DNA of 64,000 nt from Argyresthia goedartella (GCA_949825045.1 OX463814.1:30336383-30400382), one strand, 5' to 3'. Counted from the first letter of the stretch, positions 44,903 to 56,790 are shown. Numbers and translations: made by a program. The notes: generated from the letters alone by a model not told the origin.

Positions 44903-46335
44903 CCGTAAAACGGGGTGTATAGGGATGCAGGGGGGAATAGGGACAAACTCGGGATTGCAACTTAACAAGACAGAAAAGCTACTATCTTTAATCAATTCCA
45001 TATTTTTATGGTACAAATTCATAGTTGAATAAACGAGTTGTGACCTGGCAACACTAGTTTGATATGAAGTCAGCAACAAATTGAAAAAAAAGCCCTTGAA
45101 TTGCTGCTGTGAAACCGGTGATATTTTGGGCTTCAAAACTTTATTGTTTCGGGTGTTTTTAAAGACTATTCGGATTGGTGCAGTTTTCTAATACGTTGAT
45201 TGATGTTTCCAGAGACTGTACCCAAAATGTAAGTACAATTTTAGCGGTAGTTATTAAATTAAACAGAAATTTGTAGATGCGGGTATTTTTTTTCATAAAA
45301 GCTGTTATTAGGGTCGCTGTGGGGGCGAATAGGGATGAACGGATGGGGGCAATAGGGACGCAAAGATAGGTGAATAGGAACGAGACTTTAATCAATAGGG
45401 AACATAATGGATCAATACGGACATGGTTGTCACTAACAAAAAACATTACATTTTTTATTTTTTATCGACTATCTACCTACCTATAATTACATACATACAT
45501 AGCGTCACGCCTTTTCCCATACGGGGTAGCAGAGGCACAACTGTGCCCACTTTCAGCCAGTGATCCAATACACTATTTTGCGTGACAGGGGGCTAGCCCA
45601 TCGCAGCTATGAATTTTAAATTATCTCATGGATGATTCAGGGTAATAAATGAGACTTAATGTGACTGCAGAGGTTTGTGTTATTGTGTTTTTATTGTTTA
45701 ATGACTTGTTGTAATTTTAAATGATACTTACTGTGACTTTATAGGTTTGTGTTATTGTGTGTTTATTGTTTAATTACTTGTTGTAATTTAAAACGATATT
45801 TACTGTGACTAGAGCTTTGTGTTATTGTGTTTTTATTGTTTAGTTACTGGTTGTAATTTTAAATGAGACTTACCGTGACTGTAGATGTTTGTGTTATTAT
45901 GTTTTTTATTGTTTAATTACTTCTTGTAATTTTAAATGAGACTTACTGTGACTGAAGAGATTTGTGTTCTTGTGTTTTTAATGTTTAATGCCTTGTTGTT
46001 ATTTCAATTCTTTTTATTAATCGGCTAAGACCCAAATAGGTCGATCTATGATAGGGCTAAAGTGTGTATATTTTTTTAATAAATAGATATTTGTGACAAC
46101 CCTGATGGTTTTTCCCTATTGTCCCATGATGGTCCCTATTCACCCCTATAGGGATGGTGTATATTTTTAAGAATAGTGTAAAGCCCAACGATATTTGAAT
46201 TTCTTTCAAAACTTTTTCATAAAATACTAGTTTAGACTCAAGTTTCTACATCATAAACTACATACATTTCATAGAAATAAACAGAGAAACTCGTACGTAA
46301 AGTTGAGATTCGTCCCTATTGACCCCGTTTTACGG
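44903..46335. mobile_element. Non-autonomous DNA element with CCGTAAAACGGGGT ends (1,433 bp)
   Basis: Left end CCGTAAAACGGGGTGTATAGGGA and right complement CCGTAAAACGGGGTCAATAGGGA form TIRs of about 23 bp, flanked by TA on both sides. The interior repeats the motif ATAGGGA or its complement many times (left end, about 45310-45410, about 46108-46155, right end) and holds a 5 x 72-bp minisatellite. A stretch at about 45480-45620 (CGTCACGCCTTTTCCCATACGGGGTAG) looks like another nested lepidopteran repeat. No transposase ORF recognised; the longest frame (45159-45446, -) is not a known domain. Confidence 0.75.
45647..46005 (+). repeat. Minisatellite, five ~72-bp units
   Basis: Five diverged units each start AAATGAGACTTACTGTGACT (or a close variant), continue TTTGTGTTATTGTGTTTTTATTG and end with a TTACTTGTTGTAATTT block. 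Starts at about 45647, 45719, 45790, 45861 and 45934. Diverged between units, so not recent. Confidence 0.85.
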
Positions 46336-46337
46336 TA

Positions 46338-47555
46338 TGTAACTACCTTTAAAAACCTTCTGACTTAATTGTTATGAGCAAGTTAAAACACACACTGTAC
46401 ACTATTAGAGGTAATGTACAGCGCAGCATACAGTATTGCTTAGCGGTTTACGTTACAATCTCCCCAGCCTATTAAATTTCATAAAATATTAAAAAATCTC
46501 CTTAACAAAGCTGAATAATAAATCACGCACCTCAACGGACACAATTGATAATTTAGCAAGACGGTTACGTAAGGTATTTGGTCAAATTGACGAATTTATC
46601 TTGAGGTGGCGAGACAAACGCTCCGATCCAAATTAAATAGAAGGATTATCCTTCCCAGGCTTGATGTAGATAAGGCCGAGGGACGATTATCAAAATTGAG
46701 GAATAAACCCCCCAGAAGCTTTTAATTTCACTCGCTGAGATGACGCACCGTAATCAAATTAACATTTCGTTACGGATTTACTTAATCTTCGTACCTACTT
46801 TTATGTGTTCTCTTCCTTTTGGGTTTAAAATAACGACACATTTTGGGACGAATTCGAATGCGGTTCGTTCCAACCTTAGCTGGTGTTTGGCATTAAAAAA
46901 AAACTGTATGAGATAGGATTCAGTTTCATTTTAAGAAATATAAAAGAATATATTTACAACTTCTAATATATATTTTTGCGGTCTTGTAAATAACAAGACG
47001 ACAAAAAAGTGAGTGTCATATTCATATCAGTCAAAGTCAGTCGCAGGTGTGTGTTCGATTAGACCAGCATACATCAACGTACTCCAGAGAGTACCGAAAT
47101 TTCCATTTAAATTTATATAAATGAGGGCATGCGCAAACTCACACATGTGCCTCCATAGCACAATTTGCATGTAATTATTATTCGCGCAAAAAATATAAAC
47201 GATACAATATCCAGGAATAACTTTACGAGCAGAGCGAATGTTTGCAGTGGAACGAGCCAGCTTGTTCATACTCGTATACACATACATACATATCTGAACA
47301 GTACATTCGACAATTAATGAGTACTGAATAATATCATTCAGTTGCGGGTCAAACACTCACACGAAGGGTTCCATGCTATCGTACAAGAAAACATTTAAGC
47401 ACTAAATATAATAAAAAAAAAACAAAAAGAAAATAATATTATGTCCGAACGAGAACTGAGGGCTTAAAGATTGTGCGACTAATTACCACAACATGTAATA
47501 AGCTTCACAATCTACAATCATATTTAAATGATTATATGTCTTTTATATCGCATAT
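46338..47555. other. No gene recognised
   Basis: Unique-looking AT-rich sequence. The 109-codon - strand frame at 47027-47356 is Ile/Tyr/Met-rich without a domain or repeat signature and is probably chance. Confidence 0.4.
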
Positions 47556-47559
47556 ATGC

Positions 47560-47770
47560 TAATAGACCTCTCTTGTATGATTAAAAAAATTAAAGAGGGT
47601 CCTTTAATTTACAGAAAAATTGAAAGTGAAAATTTCAACTCTCTGCCTATTATGGTTCATTCATCAGATATATTCCGGTGACGGACAGACAAGCAGACAG
47701 ACAGATAGACAGACAGACGGACAGCGGAGGCTTAGTAATACGGTTCCGATTGGCACCCTTCAGGTAAGGA
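47560..47770 (+). repeat. Lepidopteran interspersed repeat fragment
   Basis: TGAAAATTTCAACTCTCTGCC, a CAGATATATTCCGGTGACGG segment, then a GACAGACAGACGGACAGCGG run, AGGCTTAGTAATACGG and TTGGCACCCTTC give the ordered blocks of the family also seen at 1-90 and 54733-55140. Confidence 0.7.
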
Positions 47771-48780
47771 AAAAAGAAAAATAGAAGTGACAACTCACTA
47801 AATGCATTCAGGAACTCAGTCATCTAAGTAAAGGAGATTTTGAGCACAAGAAAACACATATTTCAGAGTAGAACTAGAAAGTTAATGACAACATTTGTGT
47901 TTAAATAAAGTCCTAATCAAAATCAAGCTTATGTCAAAGCTACGCAAAGTGATTTCTATCCCTCAGTTATATTCATAATAACTCAGTGATCCAAACCTGA
48001 TTGCCTGCAGGATGTTTAACATTCCAAAAGATAAAATCGAATTCCCAACGAACTTTACATAAAACACCTTCGTTGAAGCGAAAAAGGAAACAACTCGAGA
48101 TTGCGCCGCCCCCGCCAGAAGTATATTAAAGGCATTATTAATCTCAAGGCGAGCGGATAAAGAATCGCTAGCAATCCAGGCTCAATAGCTGGAAAGTATT
48201 CAAGTAATTTACAAAATGGCCCCTGAGCTATGAAACCTACTATCGTTCCTAATCCAACTTCAAAGTACACGCAGCGTTTATTTTAATGCGAGCGTTTCCT
48301 TTCCTTTAAGATTATATCTTTGCTACACCTGGAAACACCTCTGGAGTTTAAATTACTTTCTCAACTTTCTTTAATTTATTAAAGAGTATTTGCATAATGT
48401 GCTATTGGGAGGGACGAACAAAGCTAAAGCTAAATCGGCGATCATGAACTCATCATGAATATTTTTATCTAACTTCTTGTTCATAGCTTTTTAGCCCAGT
48501 AAGCCTTGCGTTAAATCCGGTCGTTCTGATTTTGTTGACTTGTTTATGATGTTGGCCCCATGAATAATCCAAGTTTGTGATCTCGAACGCCCAACGCAAT
48601 TTTGTCTTATTTATAAAAAAACGCGGAAGGTTTGACTTTATTTAAGTTTTTGGCGATTATAAATACAATAGACAATATTCATTTTCCTAAAATTATTATA
48701 TGTATCTCTTTTTGTGAAGTCAATATTTTTGCGTCCAAGCGCTGCATACAGTGTCGTACAATGGAGGTGTTTTTTGAATT
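47771..48780. other. No gene recognised
   Basis: AT-rich, no long ORF (longest 71 codons, - strand, 48055-48270, no domain), no TIRs or RNA features seen. Confidence 0.4.
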
Positions 48781-49335
48781 TTTTAGGGTTCCTTACTAAA
48801 CAGCGAAAATATTAACCGTTTTAGGATCACCTCATTGTCCGTCTGTAAGTCTCAATGACCGTGAGTCTCTCCATTTTAAATTTTTGCTCGTAGATCCTAT
48901 TTCGCAGAAGCGTATAAAGGTATCAAGTTAAAATTGATATAAATGAGTTGAATTGAATTGAAATAAATTTATGCACTACCATAGAACTGTACAAATTAAA
49001 CTTCTAAGTCGGCGCAATCATATCATCATTTACGCAATTATATTGCCACGTATTTCGACACTCCCTAGGGATTCAAACTATATCCTATAGGATACTTCCT
49101 AAAGAATCATGAAAATTTGGCAAGAAGAAAGGTCATATGGCACAAGTAAAGAAACCAAAAAAATCCCGAAAAACTAAAATAAAGGCGAAAATTTCACGGT
49201 TTTTAGGGTTCCGTAGAAAACCAAGGAACCTTTATAGTTTCGTCAAGTCTGTCTGTCAGTCTGTTCGTCCGTCCGTATTTCATAGCAATTTTATACAGAA
49301 ACAATTAGGACTACACGGTTAAAACTTGGTATGTA
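48781..49335. repeat. Cluster of lepidopteran repeat fragments and a LINE-tail-like run
   Basis: TTAGGGTTCCTTACTAAACAG ... CATTGTCCGTCTG (48783-48846) and TTTAGGGTTCCGTAGAAAACC ... GTCTGTCTGTCAGTCTGTTCGTCCG (49200-49275) are two fragments of the GGGTTCCGTA repeat family. Between them, TTGAATTGAATTGAAATAAATTTATG (about 48949-48974) looks like a LINE tail. The 61-codon Lys-rich frame at 49137 lies in repeat sequence and is not a gene. Confidence 0.6.
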
Positions 49336-50083
49336 AGAAGTTGGTTGGTAAGTAAGAAAGTGAAAAATCTACAAAAAATATATGCTGTTTATCAATACAC
49401 ATTTTCAACAATAATTGGTTTGAATAAAATAAAATAAGCAGTTTTTATAATATTAACCGTTTATTAAAAACCGAAAAGATAGTTTTGACATTTATACACA
49501 CTATGAAAAACAAAGTTACAACACAAACATTCACTTACATAACTACTTGCTACAGCGCAACCCTTCATGGGCGAATCCGACTTGCACTTGGCCACGTTTT
49601 ATTATTATGAAAAGGTTGCCTTCGGCGCTCGAGGTCACAAACTTGTATTATTCATTGAGCAAATACCATAAACGACTCAGCATAAAATCAGAACAACCGG
49701 ATTCGACGCCAGGTAACAGGTCTATTTGGGGTGGATTATTTATTTATGGCAGTTTTTCCGTATCGCTATAAAGTACTAAGTTTTTTTACTGCCACATTAA
49801 GCGCTTCGCGGTTATATTTCTTAATCTGTGTCTTGCAATTTGCAAGGAAATGGCTTCCGCTTCTTTCCGGATTTTCCGCTATTTATGTACATCCGGAACG
49901 GTTGACTTTTTATTTCTTTTTAAGCCTTCTCGGGCTGACTCGTTACTTTTTATATTGTTTCTCTTATAATATTTCTCAGTGAACCTCTCTTTTTTGAAAT
50001 AATAATTAGTAGTTTTTTTTGTCTCCGTTTTTAAAACAAAATAATAGTGAAATGTATGGCGTATTCCTATCATAAAAGGTAAT
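49336..50083. other. No gene recognised
   Basis: Short hydrophobic frames (49547-49771, 49731-49982) overlap in different phases with no domain. No exon or RNA recognised. Confidence 0.4.
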
Positions 50084-50583
50084 CGGCTTTAATATTAGTG
50101 GCTCTGTGAGTCGGTGCGGCTACCTTCATACTCCATGTACGTAACAAGGTGTATTCGTAAGTTTGTATGTGGAATTGAAAGAAAATGCAGTCGGGTTGAT
50201 TCAGTTAATTTTTGACGTGATAACGTCTTTAAAATCGTTTTAGTCGGGTGACATGTTCAGAAACTTGTGTCACACCAAAACCTCACGAGCGCGATCGCAG
50301 GTATAACGAGAGAGAGACGGACCGATCTCCCGTCTCATCTCGAGCGCTGCCAGTCATTCCGTAAAACTTGTCACGCGGAATCCTCACGAGCGGAGGCTTA
50401 TCACGTAAACATCTCGATCGTAAACCTACTTTACAAACAACCATTTTTATAATAATTTGACTTGTTCATCCGATAAACTTCAATGGGTCGGGGTGTGAGT
50501 GGGTAGAACATAATTATAAAAACGCAAATATCCTGTGTCGCTCGTGACGTCTACAACTCATAGAGCCACTAGTATTAAAGACG
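50084..50583. mobile_element. MITE with AGTGGCTCTGTGAGT ends (~500 bp)
   Basis: Left CGGCTTTAATATTAGTGGCTCTGTGAGT and right complement CGTCTTTAATACTAGTGGCTCTATGAGT are inverted repeats of about 28 bp. The interior lacks a meaningful ORF. I recall the 'TTAGTGGCTCTGTGAG' end from other lepidopteran MITEs. Target duplication not clear. Confidence 0.7.
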
Positions 50584-51040
50584 ATTATCTTGTACGATAA
50601 GAGTACGTTGAAGATTTCACATCTGTTGTTTGAATACAGGGACGAATAAAATCTGCAAATTATTATTTCAAGACATTTCATACAGATTTACTGAAAGATA
50701 TTATAAGGAGGCAATATAAAAAGTAACGATCCATAAAATAAAAAATTAGCTTTTTTAGGTACACATGAGTAGGAAATTGTTTATTTATTAATCTTACTGC
50801 AACGCTTTTATTTTATATTGATTTTCAATATAAAGTAATAATTTAAAGTCAAGTGATACATAACGTGTTTTAAAACACCTGTCAGCGTCACAATGACGTC
50901 ACATCAGTAAACTTTTTAACAAATGCGAGCCATTTCGAGTAGTCGATAATAATCGATCGCTTTTCCGGGGTAATTTGGGCCGAGGATTTCGTTTTTTTTA
51001 AATTCGATTTTTGGGGCAGTGGTTTTTAAGGTGGTAAATA
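50584..51040. other. No gene recognised
   Basis: AT-rich sequence with no ORF or repeat structure that I can name, up to the LINE tail. Confidence 0.35.
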
Positions 51041-51044
51041 ATAT

Positions 51045-52330
51045 TTATTAATATTTATTTTATTTATTTATTTATTTATTAATACAGTTAAATGCACAAC
51101 ATTACAGATAATGTCCAATTCATTGTATATATACAAATATACAAATAACATATATACACTTCCATTTAAATCATAATAAATTATAGTATTTTACATGTCA
51201 GTTCAATAAATGTCAATAATAATACTAATAATTCAATGATAAAAATGTCATTGCAGTCATTTGGAATTATACCATAATTACATAACACAACCCTGTCATA
51301 CATTCTCCTCGCAGAACCTTCCACATTCTCGCACAATATGCCTCCATGCATCACCAAACAGATCAGTCAGTGGTGCTGCAGCCAACAGAGCGTTGAGACT
51401 GTCCCGCGCCCACACCAGCGGAGACTGCTGGCGCGCCACCGTGCGATGCGCGCCGCACGCTAATAGCCGCTGGTGCCTGCGCGCGCGTAGATATTTGTCG
51501 TACGGTACCGACAAGCGCGACACACTCACTGTCGCCTCGCAACAATCGACACACAGTCAGAAGCTGCTCGGTATTACGTCTAACCTCTAGTGAGTTGCAT
51601 CCGAGCATACCCAATATGAAAGCGGATGGATAAAGGTAAGGATAGTATCCAAATTTCCTCTTATAAAGGTATCGTAGGAAAGCTTTGTGTACCTTCTCGA
51701 GCAAAAGTATGTAAGAGCTTTCGTGCGGATTCCAAACAATTGAGCTAGATTCAAGTTTGGTTCTCACTAGGGCCGTGTATAGAAGCTGGACCACACCCAG
51801 ATTCTGGAAATCCTTACTATTTCGTATCACGAACCCCAATCTTTTAAAGCATTCCTTGGCTGAAGTGCTCATGTGCTCATGGAATGTAAGTTTGGGGTCG
51901 AACGTAACACCGAGGTCCTTAATCGAATACACTCGAGTCAAAGACTCCGTACCGAGTGCATACGTCGCGCTTATATGCTGAGAAGAGCGCGTAAATGACA
52001 TAACATAACACTTGGCATTATTAAATTGGAGTTTGTTGTTCACACTCCACCTAAGAACCGCGTCTAGATCATCCTGCAGCAAACTACAATCATCCTCTGA
52101 ACTCACGGGAAGTATCAGTTTCAGATCGTCCGCATATAGAAGGCAATTGGCGTATTTCAGCTCTTATTCCAGGTCATTTATCATAATGATAAATAACAAC
52201 GGACCCAGAATAGACCCTTGGCTAACGCCCGACCGTGTATGGTACGGTTGGGACTCAAAGCAGCCGTGTCGCACATATTGCTGGCGGTTCCTGAGGTAGT
52301 CAGCGAAGAAAACCAACAGCCGTGGGGCAA
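51045..52330 (-). mobile_element. Jockey-like LINE, 3' half, RT remnant
   Basis: On the - strand: YLRNRQQYVRHGCFESQ, motif B GVSQGSILGPLLFIIMINDL, motif C LLYADDLKLILP, then a 247-codon open piece (52106-51363) with LRWSVNNKLQFNNAKCYVM, SIKDLGVTFDPKLTFHEHM, RTKLESSSIVWNPHE and KVHKAFLRYLYKR. One in-frame stop lies between motifs B and C. The copy ends in a (TAAA)n tail, seen on + as TTTATTTATTTATTTATT at 51061-51080. Motif A and everything upstream are missing (5' truncation at about 52330). The YADD pair is present, but the element is dead. Confidence 0.85.
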
Positions 52331-52379
52331 AACCTTTCTTAATTTGGTCGGTTTATCTTAGGCTGCTGGCTTTAGGCTT

Positions 52380-53195
52380 CTAACTTTACTCCGGTCCTTC
52401 GATTGGCTAGGCTCTTTCAAGTCGGAACTAATGGAAATGATGAGCACCTTCATGACATCTCAGAATTCTACACTTCACACCCTTGAGTCGCATATTGAAG
52501 ATGTCAAGGCTCAAAATATGAAGATACAAACGACTTACCAAGACATTGAGAGAGCCATAAAATATATGACCGAGGACGTTAAAACGTCTTAAATTTCTAA
52601 CCTAGAAATGGAACGGAAAGCTTTTTCTGAAAATCTAATAATAATTGATGATAAAGTTGAAGAGTTGGAAAAAAGCATAATAAAAACCTCATTGAAACTA
52701 AGAAATTTCCTCGAAAAACCAAAACAAAATAAAGAAGCTTTATTTGGATATGCGGCAAAACTGCGTCGAGAAATCGGTCGCAACTTTCAACAGGCTGATG
52801 TTCGGGACATCTATCGGCTACCAAGCAAACGAGAGAACAAGAGTGCTTCGATTGTAATTGAGATGAGTAGCTCTCTAATTAAAACTCGCCTACTGAATTA
52901 ACCAAGCAATATAACATTGACAACCCTACAAATAACCTGAACTCGGGAAATCTCGGCTTCACTAATCCTACCGAACAGATTAACGCATCTTATCACCTGA
53001 CACCGAAAACTAAACGGCTTCTATATCTGGCCTGAGACTTCAAAAAATCAGCTGGATATAAATACGTCTGGACTACAAGTGGACGGGTATACCTGCGTAA
53101 GGAAGATGGAGACCAGTACATAATGATCAAGAACGAAGCCCAAATTCAGGAACTAAAGTTATCCCTAAATACTAATTCACTAGAAATACCCAACA
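52380..53195 (+). pseudogene. FP-like ORF1 protein of a retroelement (coiled coil plus FP C-terminal domain)
   Basis: Reads + with a few stops: a coiled-coil region (MMSTFMTSQNSTLHTLE..., then IIIDDKVEELEKSIIKTSLK), the QADVRDIYRLPSKRENKSAS block, and a C-terminal part with LTPKTKRLLYLA, SAGYKYVWT, GRVYLRKEDGDQY and EAQIQEL. This order matches the FP-type (baculovirus FP25K-like) ORF1 proteins common in insect retroelements. Stops at about 52588 and 52899 and one after LLYLA break it. Taken as a retroelement ORF1, not viral DNA, because nothing around it is viral; what follows is unrelated. Confidence 0.6.
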
Positions 53196-53755
53196 TCCTA
53201 CTATTATCCCCAGTGCTTAGCATCATGTCCTACTACATATTTATCTAGAACGGATTCAATTAATGCGTTCATAAAAAAAATATGAGATTTGGCGTTTGGT
53301 AGAAACAAGATAAAAACAAAAACATAACATTATGGTAAGCAAATACATATACTTTAATTTATTATGGGTTAATTGACAATCTAGTTGTTATTAGCAGTGA
53401 GCTTCATATAAAGAGAAATTGAGTAAAGAGTATGTATCTGAGTCTCCCAACAGCACAGAATGCATGACACTTGTATGGATATGGACATGATATGTGGACA
53501 GTTTTCAACCAAGAACTGTAGTGTAGTAGAAATCGAAGATGTCTTTGTTGTATTGGATTATTTGGGTATGGGAAAAGTAGACGGGGAGCAGTCGACGGCG
53601 GCCGCAGTAGACACCTGTGCAGCGCCGCGGGATTTGATTGAAGTACCGACAGCGCGGCCGCCGATCATTTGATAGAATTGCTGACACAGCACGGCCGAAG
53701 CAACCGAAGACCATGCGCGCGTGTGCCGGTGTGTGATGTTGATTGGCCCGCTTTC
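53196..53755. other. No gene recognised
   Basis: Contains a GC-rich island at about 53585-53750 (GACGGCGGCCGCAGTAG, GCGCGGCCGCCGATC) that could be a repeat head or tail. Overlapping frames of 70 codons or less carry no domain. Confidence 0.4.
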
Positions 53756-54045
53756 ATCATCATCATTATCTCTCTCAGGGGACCCACTGTTGGGTATAGG
53801 CCTCCTCATAAACACGCCACTCGGAACGGTCCTGCGCAACCCGCGTCCATTGCTTTCCTGCCACCCTCGCCACATCATTGGACCATCTGGCGGATGGTCT
53901 GCCGACCGAACTTTGGCCTTCTCTTGGCCACCACTCTGTCACCGATCTGGTCCATCTTCCGTCTTCTCGCCTTGCCAAGTGTCCTGCCCACTTCCACTTA
54001 AGCCGTGCTATCCTCTTACCCATATCAGCCACCTTGGTTCGGCGT
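53756..54045 (-). mobile_element. RTE-type LINE 3' end
   Basis: - strand frame 54032-53775 (85 codons, intact): MADMGKRIARLKWKWAGHLA, REDGRWTRSVTEWWPREG, VGRPSARWSNDVARVAG, WTRVAQDRSEWRVYEEAY. This is the characteristic C-terminus of insect RTE reverse transcriptases, and the copy ends in the RTE-style (ATGATG)n tail (+ TCATCATCATCATTAT, about 53756-53770). Everything upstream is truncated at about 54045. Confidence 0.85.
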
Positions 54046-54732
54046 CTTTAATACCGTCCAATATATATTCAAAAGCTACCACTACATAAATCATAGAAGA
54101 ATCGTCAAATAATATCCCGTAGATCAATTGCAAAACAGTCTCTATAAAAAAAAAACTAACATATTTCTTTTATATTTATGAATATATATGTTCTGTTATT
54201 ATTATTATAATTTAAATGAGAAGAATAATAAATTTATTTTATTAATGAAACTCAATTTTTTCTTAATTCACTCCATATTTTGTTATAGTTATTTATTAAG
54301 TATAAATTCCAATATTAATATAGGTGCTTGACATCTGCCGGGCATCTGTGACGGCCAACTTTTTTTTATTATACTCGTGGTTAATTCCTGATGAAATTCG
54401 TAAAATCGAGATGCAAAACAAAATTGTATGATTAAGCATGGAGGACCTAATCTCTCAAGAGACATCGAAGATTTGTGAATATTAAAATAACATCGGGATG
54501 TTGACACAGGTTCCATGTTACTCAAAGATTCAATTTCATGGTGATTGACGGATTACTTCTTGGTATCTAAGTAACGTACCTAAGAGTAAATCATCGTAAT
54601 AAATTAAAACGTTTTTCTTTGTAATAACAAGAAATAATTTATCATAGCTTTTATCCTTGACAATGAATTTATACTACAAGTATCTTTTATCTTGTTCAGT
54701 TATTTATTGGTGTTCCGTATCCATCTTTTTGA
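54046..54732. other. No gene recognised
   Basis: AT-rich (many TTTATT/AATAAA-like runs); no recognisable ORF, TIR or RNA feature. Confidence 0.4.
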
Positions 54733-55141
54733 GGGTTCCGTACCCGAAGGGTGCCAAACGGGACCCTATTACTGAGACTTCGCTGTTTGTCCATCTGTCA
54801 CCAGGCTGTATCTCATGAGCCGTGATAGTTAAACAGTTGAAAATTTCACAGATGATGTATTTCTGTTGCCGATATAACAACAACTACCAAAAACAGAATA
54901 AAATACATATTTAAGGGAGCTCCCGAACAACAAGCGTGTTTTTTTTTCTCGCTTTTGCTCGATATTGATGACGGCAACAGGTAGGCGCTTGAAATATTCA
55001 CTTTAAAAGTAATTATTAAATTAAAATCAAACAAATATTTAAGGGTGGTTCCCATACAACAAACATGTTTTTTGCCGTTTTTATAGATAATGGTTTGGAA
55101 CTTTTCGTGTGCGAGTCAAATTCGCACTTGGCCGGTTTTTT
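54733..55141. repeat. Lepidopteran interspersed repeat, nearly full length
   Basis: Ordered blocks GGGTTCCGTACCCGAAGGG, TGCCAAACGGGACCCTATTA, GTATCTCATGAGCCGTGATAG, TTGAAAATTTCACAGATGATG, TTGCCGATATAACAAC, and at the far end GTGCGAGTCAAATTCGCACT followed by TGGCCGGTTTTT. I know this block order as a common moth/butterfly repeat. Best-preserved of the copies here; no coding capacity. Confidence 0.8.
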
Positions 55142-55269
55142 ACCTTTGTATTTCGTTTTATCTACTAATAAGAGTCGCTGATTAATTACATTAAGAACAA
55201 ATGCCTGAATGATGTTCTTGGATAAAATGTTATAAAAAATTAACTAGCCACATGAAATAAAACAATCTA

Positions 55270-55510
55270 ATAATTGCGGTTTGGACGCCCACACGAAGAG
55301 AGCCGCACCATCGTAGGAGTAAAAATGCAAAATATCACGTCTCTTGTATTTAAAAAACATGTGTGGCTTATTATTTATTGCTGTAACGGAAACAGAAATA
55401 TACATTCTGTGAAAATTTGAACTCTCTACCTATTCATAAGATACAGCCCGCCGGCGGACATACGGACAGAGGGACGGACAGCGGTTCCGTTTGGCACCCT
55501 TCACGAAAGG
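55270..55510 (+). repeat. Lepidopteran interspersed repeat fragment
   Basis: GCTGTAACGGAAACAGAAATA, TGTGAAAATTTGAACTCTCTACC, ATAAGATACAGCCCGCCGG, GGACGGACAGCGG, TTCCGTTTGGCACCC: inverted relative to the 54733 copy and more diverged. Confidence 0.7.
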
Positions 55511-56445
55511 ACCTTTAAAAAGAAATGACGATTTAAGTAACAAATATACTTTTCAATTACAATTGCACAATAAATTAACCTTTGACCTTTTTAACGTTAG
55601 ACGGAAATGATTCATGTAAATAGAAAACAGATTCTGTATCTGTGTACACAACACTACATTTTGGACGTAGAATTGTACTTATTTCTAAGAAATCTGGGGT
55701 ATTTTTTAACGTTAGGAAAGTTATAACGACGTACGCTGGTTATAATTTGTTCGATAATATTTTAAGAAGACAAATACAATCAATAATAAATGGATTCCCG
55801 GAAGTTCATTGCAATAATAATGACATTAATTAGGATCTTTGAAGAATTTTGAGTTCAAACCATTTTATAAAACGTAAGAACAAACCATTTTTAGCAGTTA
55901 GTCGCGCAAACTTAAGTAAAATTACACTTCTCATTATTATTTATAACCAATTTAACTAATTTCTCTCGTTCTACTGACATCAAAGAAAATTTTGATATGG
56001 TATCTGCAATCTGCAAGGCTGTGACTAATAAATTACTCTACAAAGGATGAAGTCTCCACCAAATTCTAGACTAAACCAAAGATCTGCATATTTTCGCCAA
56101 TAAAAAACCTCAGAACCTATTTTTATCAGTAAGAACAAAAAATAAAACACAATTTTTAAAAACTCTAATCCCTGGCAGTAAGTAGGCTTTATTTATCTAT
56201 GACAGCGTTTCAGAGAAGTTTCCCACCATTTACTTTGAAAGAAATTGCTCTCGTTATTGCAAACATTTCTTTTGTACGTAAAACGCTGGCTCGTTACACG
56301 AAACCTCGGCAATCTCTCGGTTGAACTACATCGTTCAAGAAAGAATTGTATTTAAAAGTGTAACTCCGATATAAAAGTGCAAAGAATTTTAGTGATACAT
56401 TGGTTCTCCGTTATATAATACCACGCATTTAATGTGTATTAAGTA
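55511..56445. other. No gene recognised
   Basis: AT-rich; the 63-codon frame at 55642-55833 has no recognisable domain. Confidence 0.4.
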
Positions 56446-56790
56446 CAGTGAATTGAAAAAACTGGCCAAGTACGAGTTGGACTCGCTTATTTGTGAAAGA
56501 ACAACAAATTTACGATTTTCAGATTTTTTGTCTTGGTTAACGGGAAGTATCCTATGGGTTTATTAAATTCAGACGGGAGTACCAAGCTAATTCGATTGCG
56601 TTGACCTAAATATTTGATTTTTTCACAACTTCAAGAGACTATAGATACTTGAGTAATCGATATTAATTTCTACCTGATACCTTTACGAGATCCTGAGAAA
56701 AGGAAGGAAGGAAAACGGACAGAGAGACAGATTTCTGAATTTGTTATAAAGCCTTGCTTTGTGCTAAATTTCAGGTCAACGGAAAGTACC
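56446..56790. repeat. Diverged copy of a GGCCAAGTxCGAGTTGGACTCGC repeat
   Basis: Begins ACTGGCCAAGTACGAGTTGG ACTCGC, a form of the tip of the 54733 repeat (complement GCGAGTC.../TGGCCGG), and ends near AACGGACAGAGAGACAG. The interior is different sequence, so it is a related or chimeric subfamily. Confidence 0.55.

Noticed and set aside
47027..47356. 109-codon - strand ORF as a possible host membrane protein
   Set aside because: No coherent hydrophobic segments or domain; consistent with chance in AT-rich DNA.
49137..49322. Lys/Arg-rich 61-codon ORF resembling a nuclear protein
   Set aside because: Falls in a GGGTTCCGTAG-type interspersed repeat; the bases are repeat sequence, not a conserved gene.
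51296..51590. Overlapping + and - frames at the 3' end of the Jockey-like LINE
   Set aside because: Continuation or shadow of the LINE C-terminal coding sequence; not separate genes.
52380..53195. Baculovirus-derived insertion because of FP25K likeness
   Set aside because: FP-like domains are common in insect retroelement ORF1 proteins, and no viral neighbours are present.
53669..54001. 110-codon + ORF
   Set aside because: Antisense of the RTE C-terminal ORF (53775-54032, -), which matches the family and has the tail.
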